DNA of 64,000 bases from Tillus elongatus (GCA_964006375.1 OZ023262.1:90710654-90774653), one strand, 5' to 3'; shown: positions 16,207 to 29,985, counted from the stretch's first letter. Program-made: numbers and translations. Notes: generated by a model from the sequence alone, not told the origin.

Positions 16207-17735
16207 GAGTTTTTTGTAATTGATAAAATAACACCAGAAAACAATTAATAAAATATTCATAATGTCAAATCAAGATATCTGTTATAAAAGTACGTAATAT
16301 GATTTGAACTACAGTAATTGTTCAAATTGTGTTCCGTCTACAACTTGACAGTGATATAATCGATCAACAAAATGTGTCACTGAATTTTGTATCATCTCTA
16401 ACGTAATGTTGTTGATTTCTTCAGTTATCCGCTCCTGTAATTGTTCCAGATGATTAGGTCGTTTTTAATACACCAGAAATTTTAAGTGACCCCACAAAAA
16501 AAAGTCCAGTGGGGACAGGTCTGGAGAAGGAGCTGGCCAGGCGATTGCAGCTCTGCGTTCGATCCAGCGGCCAGGAAATATTTTGCCCAAATAATCACCG
16601 ACATTACTCGTAAAGTGTGGCGAAGCTCCATCCTGTTGGAACCAAATATTATCGCTTGGATGTTTAGGTCTCATTTGATTGGGAAAGAGTGCTCTAAGTG
16701 TTGGTACAATTTCGTTTCTCAATAAATTCAAGTAGCCATCACCATTTAAATTTCCGCTAATAAAAAAGGTCCAATTACTTTGCTTCCGACCAAACCAGCC
16801 CACACATTAATTTTTTGAGGATACTGCGTATGATCTTCCTCCATCCAATGAGGGTTCTCTGTTGACCAGAAATGACAATTGTGCCTGTTAAGTGTACCAC
16901 TCAGATGAAATGTTGCTTCATCTAAAAAAACCATTTCATTCACAAAGTTAGGCCGAGCTTGAATAAGTTCTGTCATTATTTCAGAAAACTTTTGACTCAC
17001 GATCTGGGCCATCCCCGGGTTGCATTTTTTCAAACTTCAGAATTTTGTGAGCAGACTTTAGGGATATGTCATGAATTTGACCCAATTCTGTTGTGGATGC
17101 ATGAAGATTTTCTTGAACTGATAATAGAATATTCAACCTTGTGTCTTCGCCACTTACTGTTATTGGACGTCCCCTTCTTGACAAATCCCTTACTAGGCAA
17201 AATTCCTCATATTTTTAACAACCCGATGCACCGTACTTTTACTAATTCGCCTATCCGAATAAACAGTACTAAATAAAGTGCGAACTTCTTCCAACGATCG
17301 TTGACGATCACCATATCCGTACAACATCAGCATGTCAATGCGCTCAGATTCTGTGAGTTTCACTGCCGGTTTAAATTTTTTTAATTGCACAAGAAAAAGC
17401 AAAACAATGACCACAATTGACAGGCGACAATGTCAATGCAGTGCGCGAATTGTCTGCTTTATTGACACCAGTACATTTGAATAGGGACACAGATCTTGAT
17501 TTTACGTTATCACTTATTCATCTTTTGTGGTGTTATCTTATCAATTGCAAAAAAACCTGTTGATATTCCCTTTAAAAACATTAGTTGGAGTCATTTCCTG
17601 TTAAACCGGATGTGACAAAAAAGTGAATGTGTTATAAAAAAGGTTTATTTTTGACCATTCGTCATTACACAAATTAAAAAAATTGCGTCATTAATAACAG
17701 AGATATTCGTCCTTTCTGGGACTTTTTACCAGCCC

Positions 17736-17737
<2 letters not shown>
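16207..17737 (-). mobile_element. Third DDE transposon
   Basis: The transposase pseudogene is followed (rightwards) by about 320 bp of non-coding end sequence that finishes in ...AGCCCTG at 17,737 against TA repeats, giving the inverted end CAGGGCTGG. The left terminal repeat was not found; a TA-core copy abuts that side. Confidence 0.55.
16309..17414 (-). pseudogene. Tc1/mariner-superfamily transposase pseudogene
   Basis: The N-terminal helix-turn-helix (MLMLYGYGDRQRSLEEVRTL, SKSTVHRVVKNM) is in the 17,414-17,193 frame. A second DNA-binding segment is in the 17,184-16,981 frame. The catalytic core is in two more frames: VFLDEATFHL (first Asp), PQKINVWAGLVG, QQDGASPHF (second Asp) and SPDLSPLDFFLWGH (third Asp). 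The C-terminus ends with a TAG at 16,309-16,311. At least three frameshifts break it, although all three acidic residues are kept. Overall length, about 360 codons, fits the family. Confidence 0.85.
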
Positions 17738-17738
<1 letters not shown>

Positions 17739-17814
<76 letters not shown>

Positions 17815-17935
17815 ACATACAAATTGAAACTGACCCTGGATATGTGTTCTAGTGGGCCTAGTTCGCGCTCATTTGAAGATATTTCCAGAATTCAAAAGTC
17901 GCGATCTGCTCATTAGCTAATTTAAGCTTAAAAAA
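17739..17935 (-). mobile_element. TA-core family, 5' end fragment with TA tract
   Basis: (TA)n at 17,739-17,810 is followed by the inverted leader (GTTCTAGTGGGCC, GTCGCGATCTGCTCATTAG) ending in a weak palindrome near 17,935. Confidence 0.65.
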
Positions 17936-18020
17936 TTAGATCCTGCCACGTAAAAACTTTACCCCTACATTCAACCCCCTTCTCTCCGTTTTCTGTGCAA
18001 AAATGCGATGGTTCTATAAT

Positions 18021-18022
<2 letters not shown>

Positions 18023-18106
<84 letters not shown>
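18023..18106. repeat. (TA)n microsatellite
   Basis: About 42 TA units, not clearly inside a TA-core copy. Confidence 0.95.
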
Positions 18107-18110
<4 letters not shown>

Positions 18111-18216
18111 ATTCAAAGATCTGTCTATTCAAAAATGCTATAGTCGGTAAAATTTATCGCAAAAATTAACAGTTAAAAAACCAAATCATCTGATTGACGA
18201 AATTCACTACAACTCT

Positions 18217-19690
18217 CTAAAATAGTGTTGCGAAGTAAATCATAACTTTCATATACCTGTGATAATCTACTCTCCTCAGAAAGTCATTATCATGCAATGA
18301 ATTCGGAATCCATGACTTGACCACAAAGAATGGCCCGGAGCCTGCGATAAGCATAAGTAGGAAGACAGTCTCTCTCGCCTTAGACAGGTGGACTGAGGAG
18401 GCCATGAAGGGGCACTGGGGGTCGGTTGGTGGCTGAAGACAGGCGAGGGACTTCGTGGAGGGGCTGGACAGCGATAAAACTGTCTGGCTATTCGGTAGGC
18501 GTCGACCTACGCTTCGCCACATCCTTGGGGTGCTAACAGGCCACTGCGCCCTTAGAAGACACCTCACATTGATAGGCGTAGAGAGGGATCCCATTTTCCA
18601 GGAATGCGGCGAGGATGAAAAAACGTCTTACCACCTGTGTGAATGCGAGGCTTTAGGGAGTCTTCGAGCGGAATTGATCGGTTCGAGGACTCTACAGAGG
18701 AATCAGGTAAGTACCGTCCGGTCTTCATTTCGAGGTCGAGGTGGTTTGGCGACGGAACCGAGGACGTGTCGAGCATGGTTGTTGGGTTGCTGGGGTTGGC
18801 AAAAAGGTCCCATTGTTGCCCACTTGCTTGGCGTTGGCCTTTCCACCGCTGCTACTACTACTACTACTACTACTGCTACTACTGACCACAAACAAAATAT
18901 TCGTATTCCTGTACTCATAAACGTCTCGAGTTTTTACGAAAAAATGTCAATTTTCACAATATCACCCTTCATTTATAACCTACCCCGTCAATCGTTCTTT
19001 TCCAAAAACAATTCGAAGCGTTCCTTTGTTGGGTGCTAACTGGGTACCAAATTTGAAGATGATATCTCAATTAGTTCGAAAGTTATTGCGCCTACTAACA
19101 GACCGACGTACAGATCGATAGACCGACCTACCGACAGACCAACAGTCAAAAAATATTTCGTTCCAGAATCAAATTTTCCATATGTTTTGAGACTTTCTAC
19201 GCCGGTTTATCAAAAAAAAAATCTAAATTTATGTCACCGATATTCCACCCCCACCACTTATATGACTTCAGTTTTTTAATAAACAAACCCTAAAACGTTA
19301 TATTACTCGAGTTATAACGCAAAAATGTCAATTTTCACCAAATGAGCCCCCATTAATCCCCTACTCCTTGGATCGATTTTACACAAAAATAACCCGAACC
19401 GCTCGTTTGCCGGGTGCTAACTGTATACCAAATTTGAAGACGATGTTTCGATTGGGTTTAAAGTTATCGTGGCTACAAACAGACAGACATACAAACCGAC
19501 GGACCAACAGACCGACAGACAAAAAATTCGTTCCCAGATCATGTTTTCTATAGGTTTTGACATTTTTACGACGTTTAAGGGAAAAAACTTTGTACATTTT
19601 TGTCGCCGATGCCATACTTATACACGTATTGACCATAATGAAAAAGAAAAAAAAACACATCAATCTTAACATAGGAGATGTTAAATATGC
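18217..19690. repeat. GACAGAC-rich repeat family, array 1, split by a LINE
   Basis: Units of about 383 bp begin at GTGCTAACTG (19,035 and 19,418). Each contains CCAAATTTGAAGA, a cluster of GACAGAC/GACCGACAG steps and an AAAAAATTCGTT block. The left part (18,217-18,327, with GTGATAATCTACTCTCCTCA) matches 26,315-26,395 and 29,285-29,355. A LINE sits at 18,328-18,882. Non-coding. Confidence 0.7.
18328..18882 (+). pseudogene. Short 3' end of a second LINE type with CTA-rich tail
   Basis: Plus-strand C-terminal LINE sequence: LTGHCALRRHL followed by a Cys/His-rich stretch with CGEDEKTSYHLCECEALGS, the arrangement seen after the RNase H-like region of I/jockey-group LINE polyproteins. The frame is lost soon after and the element ends in a CTACTACTAC tail. 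Direct repeats TGACCACAAA flank it (18,318-18,327 and 18,883-18,892). The uninterrupted sequence is seen at 29,335-29,345. This is therefore a 5'-truncated insertion of about 555 bp into the GACAGAC-rich repeat. Confidence 0.75.
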
Positions 19691-20002
19691 ATGCCTTGGA
19701 CCTCTTAGCAGACCCTAATCATAAATAACAATGGCTTCTAACATTATTCAAGATCTGGAGTGGACCGACCTAATTGCAATGATTCTTCTTCTTTTTGAGT
19801 CAGTTAAATCGTGTGGTTTAGTTTTGTATACTACACGTTTCATCTATTCCCATAAGAAGATGTCTAGTAGCGTAAGATCTGGTAACTATGCTGGTCATCC
19901 TAAAGAACCTCACCTCCCTATCCACCGATTTGGAGAAAATATTAAGTCAAGGTACTGCCGGGCTTTAATTTGGTAGTGTGCTCCGTCCTGATGGAATCAT
20001 AT
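19691..20002. other. Short unassigned stretch
   Basis: It holds an 81-codon plus-strand ORF (19,731-19,976) with no recognised motif and nothing else. Confidence 0.4.
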
Positions 20003-20373
20003 ATTATAATCCACTATTTTCCAACCACAAACACACCAACTAAAATATTTCTCTCTATTACTAAATGTTTAAAGGTTATTCTCGCCTCTACGAATTCACA
20101 CTACACTGATTTGCTTAATACCTTATGATCACTTATTCTGCACCAACACTAACTCAATACTGAACTACTCGTAACTTATTCTGCGTGCCACTCGCCTATT
20201 TATACTACCTATAGACATTCTAGATCTTCTACACTGTTCTGCGCCTGTCACTTCTGGTCCCTTCTAGAAATATCATTCCAGAGTGTTCGTTGTTACCAAC
20301 ACACTTTACAACCGGCCTCTGACCATAAAAGTAACAAAGTCCGTAAACCTAATTCTCATAGATGGATATGACA
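20003..20373 (-). repeat. 3' LTR of the 20-23 kb retrotransposon
   Basis: It aligns along its length with 22,920-23,257. In the element's sense it starts TGTCATATCC at 20,373. About 40 bp of the far end present in the 5' LTR are missing or diverged. A purine-rich stretch (GTAAGAAGGGTGCAG) lies directly inside it, as expected for a polypurine tract. Confidence 0.8.
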
Positions 20374-21116
20374 CTGCACCCTTCTTACATTCGACCGTCC
20401 TGGTCGAAGTCTGACATTTCTTGGTATGGCGTAAGTCTGTGCATATGTGACCTTCATCTTGCTCTTCGGGCTCCTCTGAATGCGATAGACTACGTCATTG
20501 ATCCTTTTGACCACCTTATAGGACCTTCCCATAATTTTTGTGGTTTCGATGATCATCCCTTGCGTTGTACTGGATCGTAGAACCGCACACGATCTCCTTC
20601 TTTAAAACTAGCTGAATTAGCTCGCATGTCATAACAGTTCTTCATGCGGTTACTTTCTACTTGTATATGCATTCGCAAAGCAGACTGGATGGCTTTCCCT
20701 CTATTCAATATGTCGGAGGTCTCTTCAAGCAAAGTTCTTTCGTTACACTGGTTCTTCCGCACAATTGCTCTTGTTCTGGTGTTTCTGTTTGCACAAATAT
20801 TTCTGCAGGCGCGATTCTTCCTGTCGACATCAGCTTTGTTCCAACAAGTGGGTTCACTGACATGGTCTTTACACCCTTCGTCTTGTACTTCCCCCATAAT
20901 TTCTTTCCTACTTGCTTCTGGCTGAGTAACTGGGTCGTCTCTTCCTCTCGCTGCTCTCTTCAGTGGAATGACATTTTCACGGCAAACGTTGCTATTTTCC
21001 TTTATGCTGATTTTCCGTACTACAAAATTACTGCCAGGCGACATTATTATTTCTTCACGGCCTATTTTTTTTTGTTCCCTCAGGGCTCGTCCGCGGCCTT
21101 GCCGCCCCGATAGCAC
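20374..21116 (-). pseudogene. LTR retrotransposon, integrase C-terminal remnant
   Basis: The minus-strand frame at 21,116-20,553 ends with FKEGDRVRFYDPVQRKG and the next frame (20,556-20,356) contains YKVVKRINDVVYRIQRSP. Together these resemble the tail of a Ty3/gypsy integrase, which follows the catalytic core. No reverse transcriptase, RNase H or integrase catalytic motif is found between this and the protease, so about 2.5-3 kb of pol appears deleted. The upstream part of the 187-codon frame is not recognised. Confidence 0.6.
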
Positions 21117-21508
21117 CGCAACCCTTGGTTGATTTCACGGCCTATAGTCAGGATGTTAGTGCCAAGATCAAATTTAGCGCACTGACCTTGGAGTATGTCC
21201 AAGCCAATTATAATTGGGTCTGTTATGGCGGCAACTATGGCTCTCTCCCTTTGCCCCCATATTCCAACTGGCAGCTCGACGTAAGTTTCCCCAAATACCT
21301 GCATCCGATCACCACTGGCTGCATCTACTCTGTACACTCTGTCAGGCTCTCTTACTCGCCATTTTGGTATCATGTCGTAGCGAATAATGGTCGTAGGTGC
21401 GCCAGTGTCGACGACCATCTGGTTCTTATTGCTGCTGACGTATCCATGTGCGACGAGACCGCTACCAGAATCGCTAGCCTGAGAAACAGTTACCGGCCTA
21501 AGCTTCAC
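21080..21508 (-). pseudogene. LTR retrotransposon aspartic protease
   Basis: A 142-codon frame has the retropepsin active site VDTGAPTTII and the later IIGLDIL motif that forms the other half of the fold. It would process the Gag-Pol polyprotein. It sits downstream of a zinc-knuckle region, as expected for gag-pol order on the minus strand. In-frame stops separate it from gag. Confidence 0.8.
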
Positions 21509-21529
21509 TTTCTCTTATACACGTGATCA

Positions 21530-22480
21530 TAGAGCCCAACATTCGTCTTGTGTATGTCCCACCTTGACGCAGTTCCAGCAGCGCAAGGCATTTGCACGGT
21601 GAGCTCTTATTGGGTGCCCATGAGACGTAGGCCTTATTTGTCCTCTTTGCAGTTGCATGACCTTGGATGAATCTGTTTTATTTTCTTCTTGGACTTGGTG
21701 ACTACGAACTTTAACATGACTCTCTGACGCTTGCTTTACCGCTTCAAACTACAAGGAATGTGCCAAAACATCGTTCAAGTTTTTCGTTCTCGCCATCTTC
21801 AGCGCCTGTTGCGTGTCAATATCTCTGATGCCGTCAATGAAGGTTTGCAGCGATAGCTGGTTCAAAAACTCTATCGGAGCTAGGGGTAGGCTAATCACGC
21901 CAGTCTGATAACGTCGGCGTGAAGATGTTGGAGACTTTTCCCCGATTTCTGAAAACGATTTTTCAACTGCAATCGATACAGCTGTTGTAAATTCTGGTCG
22001 CCAAACCTCATCTCTAATTGATGTCTAGTGCTGTCAAAACTCAACGGTTCTTCTCTGGTAATACCTTGAAGCACATCTAGGGAATCTCCTCTGAGAGCTA
22101 CAATTAACAAAATCGCTTTCTATCTCTCTCGCCCCAACCATTTGCTGTAGCAGCGGCTTTGGACTGGCGTAGGTAAATACCCCATGGGACTGAGCCATCA
22201 AATGTGGGGACCTTTATTCTTACGACCAGACTATCTTTGAGTCTGGTGTTTCGCTTAGCTAGGGTATCACACCTCTTTTCTAGTGAATTTTCTGTTGAAC
22301 TTCTTCTTGTATACTCGTCAGCTTGTCATGTACATCGTCGCTGATACTCCTTACCCGGCTTTCTACTTGCTGGAAGATGTCGTATTTTACCTGCATCATA
22401 CGCTCGTCAACACATAAAATAATATTCTTAATTCTGATAGCTTGTTCTTGCAGAATTTTCTTCTTTTTTTTCATCTCTTC
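21530..22480 (-). pseudogene. LTR retrotransposon gag remnants
   Basis: Pieces in order on the minus strand: a charged coiled-coil-like N-terminal segment (22,474-22,280), a capsid-like piece (22,110-21,895, with RFGDQNLQQLYRLQLKNR), and a CX2CX4HX4C zinc knuckle (CWNCVKVGHTQDEC, near 21,580-21,540) that binds RNA. Stops and frame changes lie between the pieces, so no intact Gag can be made. Confidence 0.7.
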
Positions 22481-22859
22481 TTCTGGCGTCTTAATCTCTG
22501 TCTCTCATTTCTCCCTTTGCTTCTTCATCTCTTTTTCTGGGTTCTTCATCTCTTTTTTCTCATTTATTCTTTGGATTCCTACTCTCATTTTCTTGCCGCT
22601 TCATCTCTTTTACTAGCTTCGTCTCGTGCTAATTAAGCTTCCTCGTCCATTTTCTTACTCATTTCCAATAGCTGGGTGTCCATATTGGCTGTTGCGCTAC
22701 GTGTCTTAGGCATAGACGTGCTTAAAGCTGGCACACGGTATATTCCGTTTCAAACACTCGGTTATGAATTACTGCTGATTTGCATCTTCCAGAGATTCTA
22801 GAAATTTCCACGTTGTCAACGAACACTCTGGAAAATATTTCCGCCAGCAGCTAGATAAT

Positions 22860-22875
22860 CCTACTTCTGACACCA
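22860..22875 (-). other. Primer-binding-site candidate
   Basis: In the element's sense TGGTGTCAGAAGTAGG lies two bases after the 5' LTR. It begins with TGG, complementary to a tRNA CCA end. The priming tRNA was not identified. Confidence 0.6.
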
Positions 22876-22877
22876 CT

Positions 22878-23257
22878 TGTTACGTTTTGACTAACAGAAC
22901 ACAGCTTTTCAAACTACTAATTCATTATAACCCACTATTTTCCAACCATAAACACACCAACTAAAATATTTATCTCTATTACTAAATGTCTATAATATAT
23001 TCTCGCCTCTACTAATTCACACTACACTACTTCGCTTAATACTCTATTATCACTTTTTGTACATCAACACTAACTCAATACTGAACAAACTTACTCTGTG
23101 TGCCGCTCACCTATTTACACTGTCCACAGAGATTCTAGACCTTCTACACTGTTCTACACCTGTCACTTCTGATCCGTTCTAGAAATATCATTCCAGAATG
23201 TTCGCTGACCATACAAGTAACAAAGTCCATAAACTTAATTCTCATGGAGGGATGTCA
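22878..23257 (-). repeat. 5' LTR of the 20-23 kb retrotransposon
   Basis: 380 bp, reading TGACATCC...GTAACA in the element's sense, with TG...CA ends. It matches 20,003-20,373 over most of its length, with visible point differences and small indels, so insertion was not very recent. Confidence 0.8.
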
Positions 23258-24512
23258 AACTATGTTCCGGTTATAGCGGTTACGAAGGTATTTTTGGGGA
23301 ATGAATTTTAAGAGATTTCCCTTTCAATCAAGAATATTCGAACTCAAGTTCTCGTAAAATTACACCTGTAAATAAAATATCAAAGGAAATATGTTTTTGT
23401 TTGACATTTAGGTCTACAATTTATCGTTATGGAAAATACAAACGCTTCAATCTAAACTTTCTACATTAAATCCCTTCTTCCACGGGGGAAATGAAATTTG
23501 AATACAAAATCGACATGTGTTTGAATTATGTGATAGTTTGCAGATGTTGACCAATTCTGTTGTTAACGGTGCAATGATTTCACAAAATATTACACATACA
23601 GTGTACATAGCGCGCGCACTGAGCTGTTGTAGTGATTACCCTGGCCATCTGATCGTGACTCATTCCGCCCGGAGCTCATCACATCGCCAAACAAAAACAT
23701 CATAGCCTAATGGAATCCGGCACATTAATCACACCACGGAGAAACTGCAGCACGTTTATAAAACGGAAATTATGTCGCCCAAGGGGACAAGCTATAAGGG
23801 TGAAAAAAGGGTCAGCATTTACCACCACTGTCCCCGTTACTGTTCATCACAATACCTACGTTCTCAGAGGATCACTAAATACCCTCCAGTAGAATACCGT
23901 GATAAAAACGGAACTGCTATACATTATGTTTTACGCTTTGGACCCCAAGTTATTGTTTTTTGATTGCTTTATTTATCTCTGTAATGAGCACAACTATATG
24001 ACAAATAGTATTCAGCAGCTGATTCAATTTATCATCAGTTCCATTTTGTGTTGCGTTTCTGTTTATTCTTCTACATGCTGGTCGAAAAGTAGTATATTAT
24101 TCGCACTAAGATATTACTATTAAACCAAACTTACCTCAGTTCAAAGGTATAAATTGAAAGAAATACAGGCTGTCAAAATGACAATTTAAATTTAGATTTT
24201 CCGTGATAATTAGAAAAATATTTGAGGATCACACCTTCAAAAAGCATTTTGTCTGTATAAATAAAACTTGGCAAAACGCAAAATATTTTTGCATTCTATT
24301 TTTTTTTTGTCACGACTAATTTTAGCAGTTTTAACCAGGTCACTAAGTGAAGATTGGAACAGGTAATGAACACTGATAAGTACACTTGGTGAACCCAAAT
24401 AACTCTGATGACCCTAACCTTGTTAGTTAAACGATCGTCAGGTCTTTAAACAGATGTGTTGTGGTGATTTGGATTCTCCAAATGTACTTATTTTAACCAG
24501 ATATAAAAAAGT
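23258..24512. other. No recognisable gene
   Basis: Bases 23,500-23,900 are closer to average composition, with overlapping ORFs of 60-74 codons that show no recognised motif. Nothing repeat-like was spotted. Confidence 0.4.
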
Positions 24513-26206
<1,694 letters not shown>

Positions 26207-26289
26207 CCACCAAGACTGCAAAAGCCGTTGGACTAATGCTTTTTCTTTGTCGAGCATTGACTTAAGTTTTTTGTTTAACTACTAAGAAA

Positions 26290-26400
26290 ATAGTTCTGCA
26301 AATTGAATAATAACTTCCACATAGCTGTGATAATATACTCTTCTCAAAAACACATTAGCATGAAATGAATTTAGGGTCCATGACTTGATCACAATGAAAA
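26290..26400. repeat. Fragment of the GACAGAC-rich repeat family
   Basis: It matches the GTGATAATNTACTCTNCTCA block of 18,240 and 29,300 and ends just before a TA-core 3' end. Confidence 0.6.
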
Positions 26401-26404
26401 ATTC

Positions 26405-27790
26405 CGAGACGTAGCAAGTGCATTATTGTAGTGAATTTTCATATGAATTGTACACTATTAGTACGACATATTACTGGAATTAACACTTTAAATTTAGACA
26501 GACCTTGAAGATTGGATTAAAGGCCCTAATACAGGCTCATTTGAAGATTTTTTTCGAAAGTGTTATAATCAATATCTATCTATTATCAAGAAAAACCCAT
26601 TTTAATCATGTGTTCTAGCTCTGTTTAAGACAAATGCCCAAAATTAAATTTCCTATGAAGCTATAATATTAAAACCTGGTATACCTACCTATCTAGGTAC
26701 ATTAATATCTTTAAAAGAAACCTATATTACAAATTGTATTAAAGCTACAAAATATTTCTAAAAGAAAACTTAATCCATATTTAGTAAATCTTGCAAGACT
26801 TAAATGTGACAAGGTTATCAAGGCGTTTAAAAAATGATACATTGGTACAAACGTTTATATGAAACTTGGACAATATTGTTTCTGCCAAATATTAAAGTTA
26901 AATAAAACAAAACGTTAATGTGGATCGTGCCGGAATAGAACACGCATCGGCTTTCAAGCACAAGTTACCAGTTGAACACGTTCGCCACTGGGCCATTAGA
27001 GCTGCTTATTGAGAAGGTGTGATTCTGGTAGTTAAACCTGGATCTTTCCATGCTACATTTTCAGTCTGAAAATTTAATTGTGGCCGTTCATCAAACTACA
27101 AATATAGTGTATTTTAAAAATGTATTGAATCTCTCACTTAAAAAAGCGTTACTTTTTACAATTACCTCATTTTTAATTTCATGTTATTTGTACTTTCGCG
27201 TAATAGCCCTGTCATAGCCTAAGAAGTAGTTGTTTACTAGTTTATTGTGCCGACGACTGTGGCAATGGCAGTGGTATGGTGTCGAGTGTTGCCATTGACA
27301 ACGGTGTTCGAGTGTTCAGGATTTTACTGGCCGAGATTTGCTCATCGCTAGTTAACGGTTGTACGTTTTGCCCCTGTTATTTCATTATTTGGTTCTGTGG
27401 TATGTATAAATCTACGCATGGAAGTTAACTAGTCCGGCTTTGTCAGGGATTGGACCTTAATGACTAAGTGGTATGGACTCAGGTTTTTCAAATTTTATTT
27501 TTAACTTGCCAAAAGCTCCAAATTTTGTGAACCAAATTACTTCAAATTTACAACAGAGATTTATTTGTACTATTTCTAGCCACACGTAAAGTCTCATTTA
27601 AGTTACTCCAATAATTTCAAAAATATAGCGTTTTAAAAAAAAATGTATATTTTTGGGGGAAAGAAATGCCCGGGATAGCTGATTTACGAACTCGTCCGCG
27701 GTCTCGACAGGATGAAGATATGCGCCAAGTTTCGTTCAAATCAGTTGAGTATTTTTGAGTCATCGCTCGGACACATACACACACACACAC

Positions 27791-27869
<79 letters not shown>

Positions 27870-27996
27870 ATATACAAATTTTAACGGATGTTGTTTTTGT
27901 GTTCTAAGGACCTAAATTCGCGTTCATCTGAAGAAATTCTTCCAAAAGGTTTTAATCGTGGCCTCTCTACTAGCGAATTTTTGTTAATGAAAAAAT
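26405..27996 (-). mobile_element. TA-core family, tRNA-bearing subgroup, copy 1
   Basis: The family 3' end (GTAGCAAGTGCATTATTGTAG, then GTGAATTTTCAT) is at 26,410 and the family 5' leader and palindrome end near 27,996, but the body differs from the main subgroup. (AC)n and (TA)n tracts lie at 27,775-27,866. Body blocks such as GGTTATCAAGGCG, GTGAACCAAATTACTT and ATCGCTCGGACACATAC recur in the copies at 31.1-32.5 and 36.9-37.9 kb. A tRNA-like module lies at 26,921-27,003. Confidence 0.65.
26921..27003 (-). other. tRNA-like module (copy 1)
   Basis: On the minus strand, an A-box-like TGGCCCAGTGGC (26,984-26,995) and a B-box-like GTTCTATTCCGG (26,930-26,941) are spaced as in a tRNA gene. The acceptor and anticodon stems pair poorly, so this is a relic. 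The isotype is uncertain; a CTGGTAA loop would read GGT (Thr). Confidence 0.5.
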
Positions 27997-28129
27997 ACAG
28001 GGTAACCTTCACATAGACATGGAAAATTTCTGGAGCCTTGTGCTTGACATTTTTTATCTGTAACTCGAATTCTCAGAGTAATTGTGGCAGCTTCTTGTAC
28101 ATAAGCGTTTGACATGCAGATGAGTTTGA

Positions 28130-29860
28130 ATGATGACTCCCCCTGAAGTGATGTTACTCAAAAATAATATATTGCGTGCTAACGGTATCCCAAATTTGAA
28201 GATGATATCTCAGTTTGTTCGAAAGTTATTGCGCCTACTAAGAGACAGGCGTACAGACCGGCAGACCCACCGACAGACAAAAAAATCTAGTTTCAGAATC
28301 AATTTTTCTATATGTTCAGAAATTTTTACACCGTTTTAGCAAAAGAAAATTCGACATTTCTGTCACCGATATTCCACCTCCACACATTCTATCCCTAATA
28401 AAATTTCAGCACAGAATACCAGATGTTTGATGAAATTAAAAGTTTTCTAACAAACTCTAAAACGTTATACTACTTGAGGTTTAAGGAAAAAATTTCAATT
28501 TTCCTCAAATCACCTCCAATTCACCCACTACCTCCTAAAGCGATTTTACCCAAAAACAATCTGAACCGTGTGTTTGTCGAGTGCTAACAGTATATCAAAT
28601 TTGAAAACAAAGCTGAATTCGTTCTAAAGTGGCTACTAACAGATAGACATACAGACCGATAGACCGACAGACAAAAAAATTCGTTTTCAAGTCATGTATT
28701 CTATATGTTTTGATAATTTGTAAGACGTTTAAGCGAAAAATTTTTGGGAATTTCTGTCACGAAAAAATTTCAATTTTCTTCAAATCACCCCCAATTCACC
28801 CACTACTAAAGCAATTTTACCCAAAAACAATGTGAACCGTTTGTTTTCCTGGCGCTAACAGTATATCAAATTTGAAGACGATATATCAATTCGTTCTAAA
28901 GTTATCGTGGTTACCAACAGACAGACATACAGACCGATAGACCGACAGACAAAAAAATTCGTTTCTAAGTTATGTTTTCTATATGTATAGATAATTTTTA
29001 CGACGTTTAAGCGAAACATTTTTGGGAATTTTTGTCAACGATACTAGACTTCCATACGTATTGACAATGTGGTCAAGATCGATATCTCTACGTTGAAGGA
29101 AAAGCATTTAAACAAAAAAATATGGGTGTCACTTGTGATCAGAGAAACGCTCAGGTCCAAAATATTTTGTGCGGATAACAAAACTTATTGTATAGTACAG
29201 ACAAAGATTATGCTTTTTTAGTGCAAAAAAAGTTAAGAAACACCAAAAAATAGTGCTGCAAATTGAAGCATATCTTCCGCATAGCTGTGATAATTTACTC
29301 TCCTCAGAAAGACATTCTCATGAAATAAATTTAGCGTCCATGACCTGACCACAAAGAAAATATTTGTATTCCTGTACCCAAAGTGATATCTCAGTTTGTT
29401 CGAAAGTTATTGCGCCTACTAACAGACAGACGTACAGGCCCGACTGAGAGACCGACCGCTCGACAGATAAAACATTTTCGATCCACAATCACGTTTTCTA
29501 TGGTTTGAGACTTTTTACGCCGTTTTGGCAAAAACGTTTGAAATTTCTCACCCATATTCCACGCCCCACAATTTCAACTTCTAATTAAATTTCAGCACAG
29601 AATACCAGATTGTTGATGAAATTGAAAGTTATGTCATAAACAAACCCCGAAAACGTTGTATTGGTCAAGTTTTAACGAAAAAATTTCAATTTTTACCAAA
29701 TCACCCCCTTTCACCTCCTACAGAGATTTTACCCAAAACAATCTGAACCGTTCGTTAGTCGCATGCTAACTGTATACCAAATTTGAAGACGATATCTCAA
29801 TTAGTTAAAAACGTTATCGTGGCTACTAACTAAATATTCTAATTATGTTCTGAAGATAAC
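28130..29860. repeat. GACAGAC-rich repeat family, array 2
   Basis: Degenerate tandem units start near 28,177, 28,583, 28,852, 29,385 and 29,770. Each carries the GCTAACNGTAT..CAAATTTGAAGA start and GACAGACATACAGACCGATAG-type runs. Unit spacing is 270-590 bp because several units are incomplete. It matches the array at 18.2-19.7 kb. Non-coding. Confidence 0.7.
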
Positions 29861-29985
29861 GGAAAGCCTTCTAAACATTTATTTTGATACGTTGGGATTT
29901 TTTTTCCTCCATTTATAAGGCAGGCGTGGATCTATTGTTAGACGGGTAAAAGGAGAAATTTTTATCTCCAAAAATAAATAGTTCG

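Noticed and set aside
20661..21526. Plus-strand ORFs of 93-150 codons at 20.6-21.5 kb
   Set aside because: They are antisense shadows of the retrotransposon protease and integrase remnants.
22323..22636. Plus-strand Phe/Leu/Ser-rich ORFs that look like membrane proteins
   Set aside because: Antisense to a Lys/Glu-rich gag segment on the minus strand.
26921..27003. Functional tRNA gene
   Set aside because: Box-like motifs exist but acceptor and anticodon stems do not pair well; treated as a relic inside a repeat. The same applies to 32,080-32,150 and 37,088-37,158.
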